From assembly GCF_014287815.1 (NCBI RefSeq), contig NZ_JACOOQ010000017.1, forward strand, positions 8,258-72,257: a stretch of 64,000 nt of DNA, written 5' to 3'. The DNA is from Clostridium lentum (GTDB taxonomy: Bacteria; Bacillota; Clostridia; Clostridiales; Clostridiaceae). Both the position numbers and the translations under genes were made by a program. Shown in pieces: positions 63,965 through 64,000 of this stretch. The notes beneath the pieces were generated by a model, which did not search any database, was not told the DNA's origin, and saw nothing but the letters and a program-made list of their open reading frames with translations. How positions within the stretch are numbered: the stretch's first letter is position 1; the number at the start of each line of letters is the position of its first letter.

Positions 63965-64000
63965 TATATTTTTCCTATTAATTAATACTTTATTCCGTAT

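Noticed and set aside
63691..63981. 96-codon plus-strand frame at the right end
   Set aside because: It is antisense to the pflB start and runs through the pfl promoter and two terminator hairpins.
1..64000. CRISPR arrays, tRNA and rRNA genes, prophage, T-box leaders, intact transposons
   Set aside because: Looked for repeats with regular spacing, cloverleaf-like GC islands, GGTGG T-box cores and transposase motifs; none could be supported by eye.

Overview
The window looks like a chromosomal segment of a low-GC, anaerobic, probably gut-associated Clostridium (cluster I, near the C. perfringens / C. baratii / C. tertium type). The reasons are the strongly AT-rich sequence, strong GGAGG ribosome binding sites, pyruvate formate-lyase with its activase, a bile salt hydrolase very like the C. 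perfringens enzyme, an oleate hydratase, many PTS systems and a glmS ribozyme. No tRNA, rRNA, CRISPR array, prophage or intact insertion sequence was seen. The species call is inference.

Layout. 1-6.5 kb: a flavoprotein, a small unknown protein, and a complete Bce-type peptide-antibiotic sensing and detoxification module (response regulator, kinase, ABC ATPase, permease). 6.5-7.7 kb: queuosine precursor genes queT-queF behind a preQ1-I riboswitch and terminator. 7.7-14.1 kb: two glycerophosphodiesterases, two DedA membrane proteins, methionine aminopeptidase with a SEC-C zinc motif, cytidine deaminase, an RluF-type pseudouridine synthase, and several small or broken reading frames. 14.4-17.1 kb: a plus-strand operon of a two-part membrane protein (DUF969/DUF979), pyroglutamyl peptidase and a gamma-glutamylcyclotransferase-fold protein. 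17.1-23.4 kb: a GltD-like oxidoreductase, unknown proteins, a degenerate small kinase, an NhaC-type antiporter and a cytoplasmic 5'-nucleotidase.

23.4-32.5 kb is the best defined metabolic block, a beta-glucan utilisation locus all on the minus strand. It holds a surface-anchored multi-module GH16 enzyme, a secreted lichenase, the A, C and B subunits of a cellobiose/lichenan-type PTS, a GH1 6-phospho-beta-glucosidase, an RpiR regulator and a ROK sugar kinase. The inferred flow is extracellular cutting, PTS import with phosphorylation, and intracellular hydrolysis. 32.6-35.1 kb carries a PepSY protein with a two-component system. 35.4-43 kb holds stress, housekeeping and transport genes: HAD phosphatase, thiol peroxidase with a Lys/Glu/His-rich partner, a zinc-ribbon protein, phosphopentomutase, a TetR regulator with a MacB-like ABC exporter and a probable operator, a GreA-family protein and a YqeY protein. 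43-45.7 kb: oleate hydratase and a TetR regulator.

45.8-48.1 kb is a decaying N-acetylglucosamine locus: nagE has two frameshifts and two internal deletions, a nagB-like tail is left, and nagA is intact. 48.3-56.4 kb combines mannitol use (mtlD, mtlA, mtlR) with glmS and its ribozyme, and an orphan DUF4176 protein. 56.4-63.8 kb: a MATE exporter, an M20 amidohydrolase, bile salt hydrolase, and pflB-pflA behind a near-consensus promoter.

No single unmistakable new system was found. The observations most worth following are the pyroglutamate operon, the Lys/Glu/His-rich protein next to thiol peroxidase with a 31-bp perfect inverted repeat at its end, a hairpin between the ribosome binding site and start codon of yqeY, a possible frameshifted mini-gene behind a DedA gene, and the decayed GlcNAc locus. 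All positions, motifs and base counts were read by eye without database searches.
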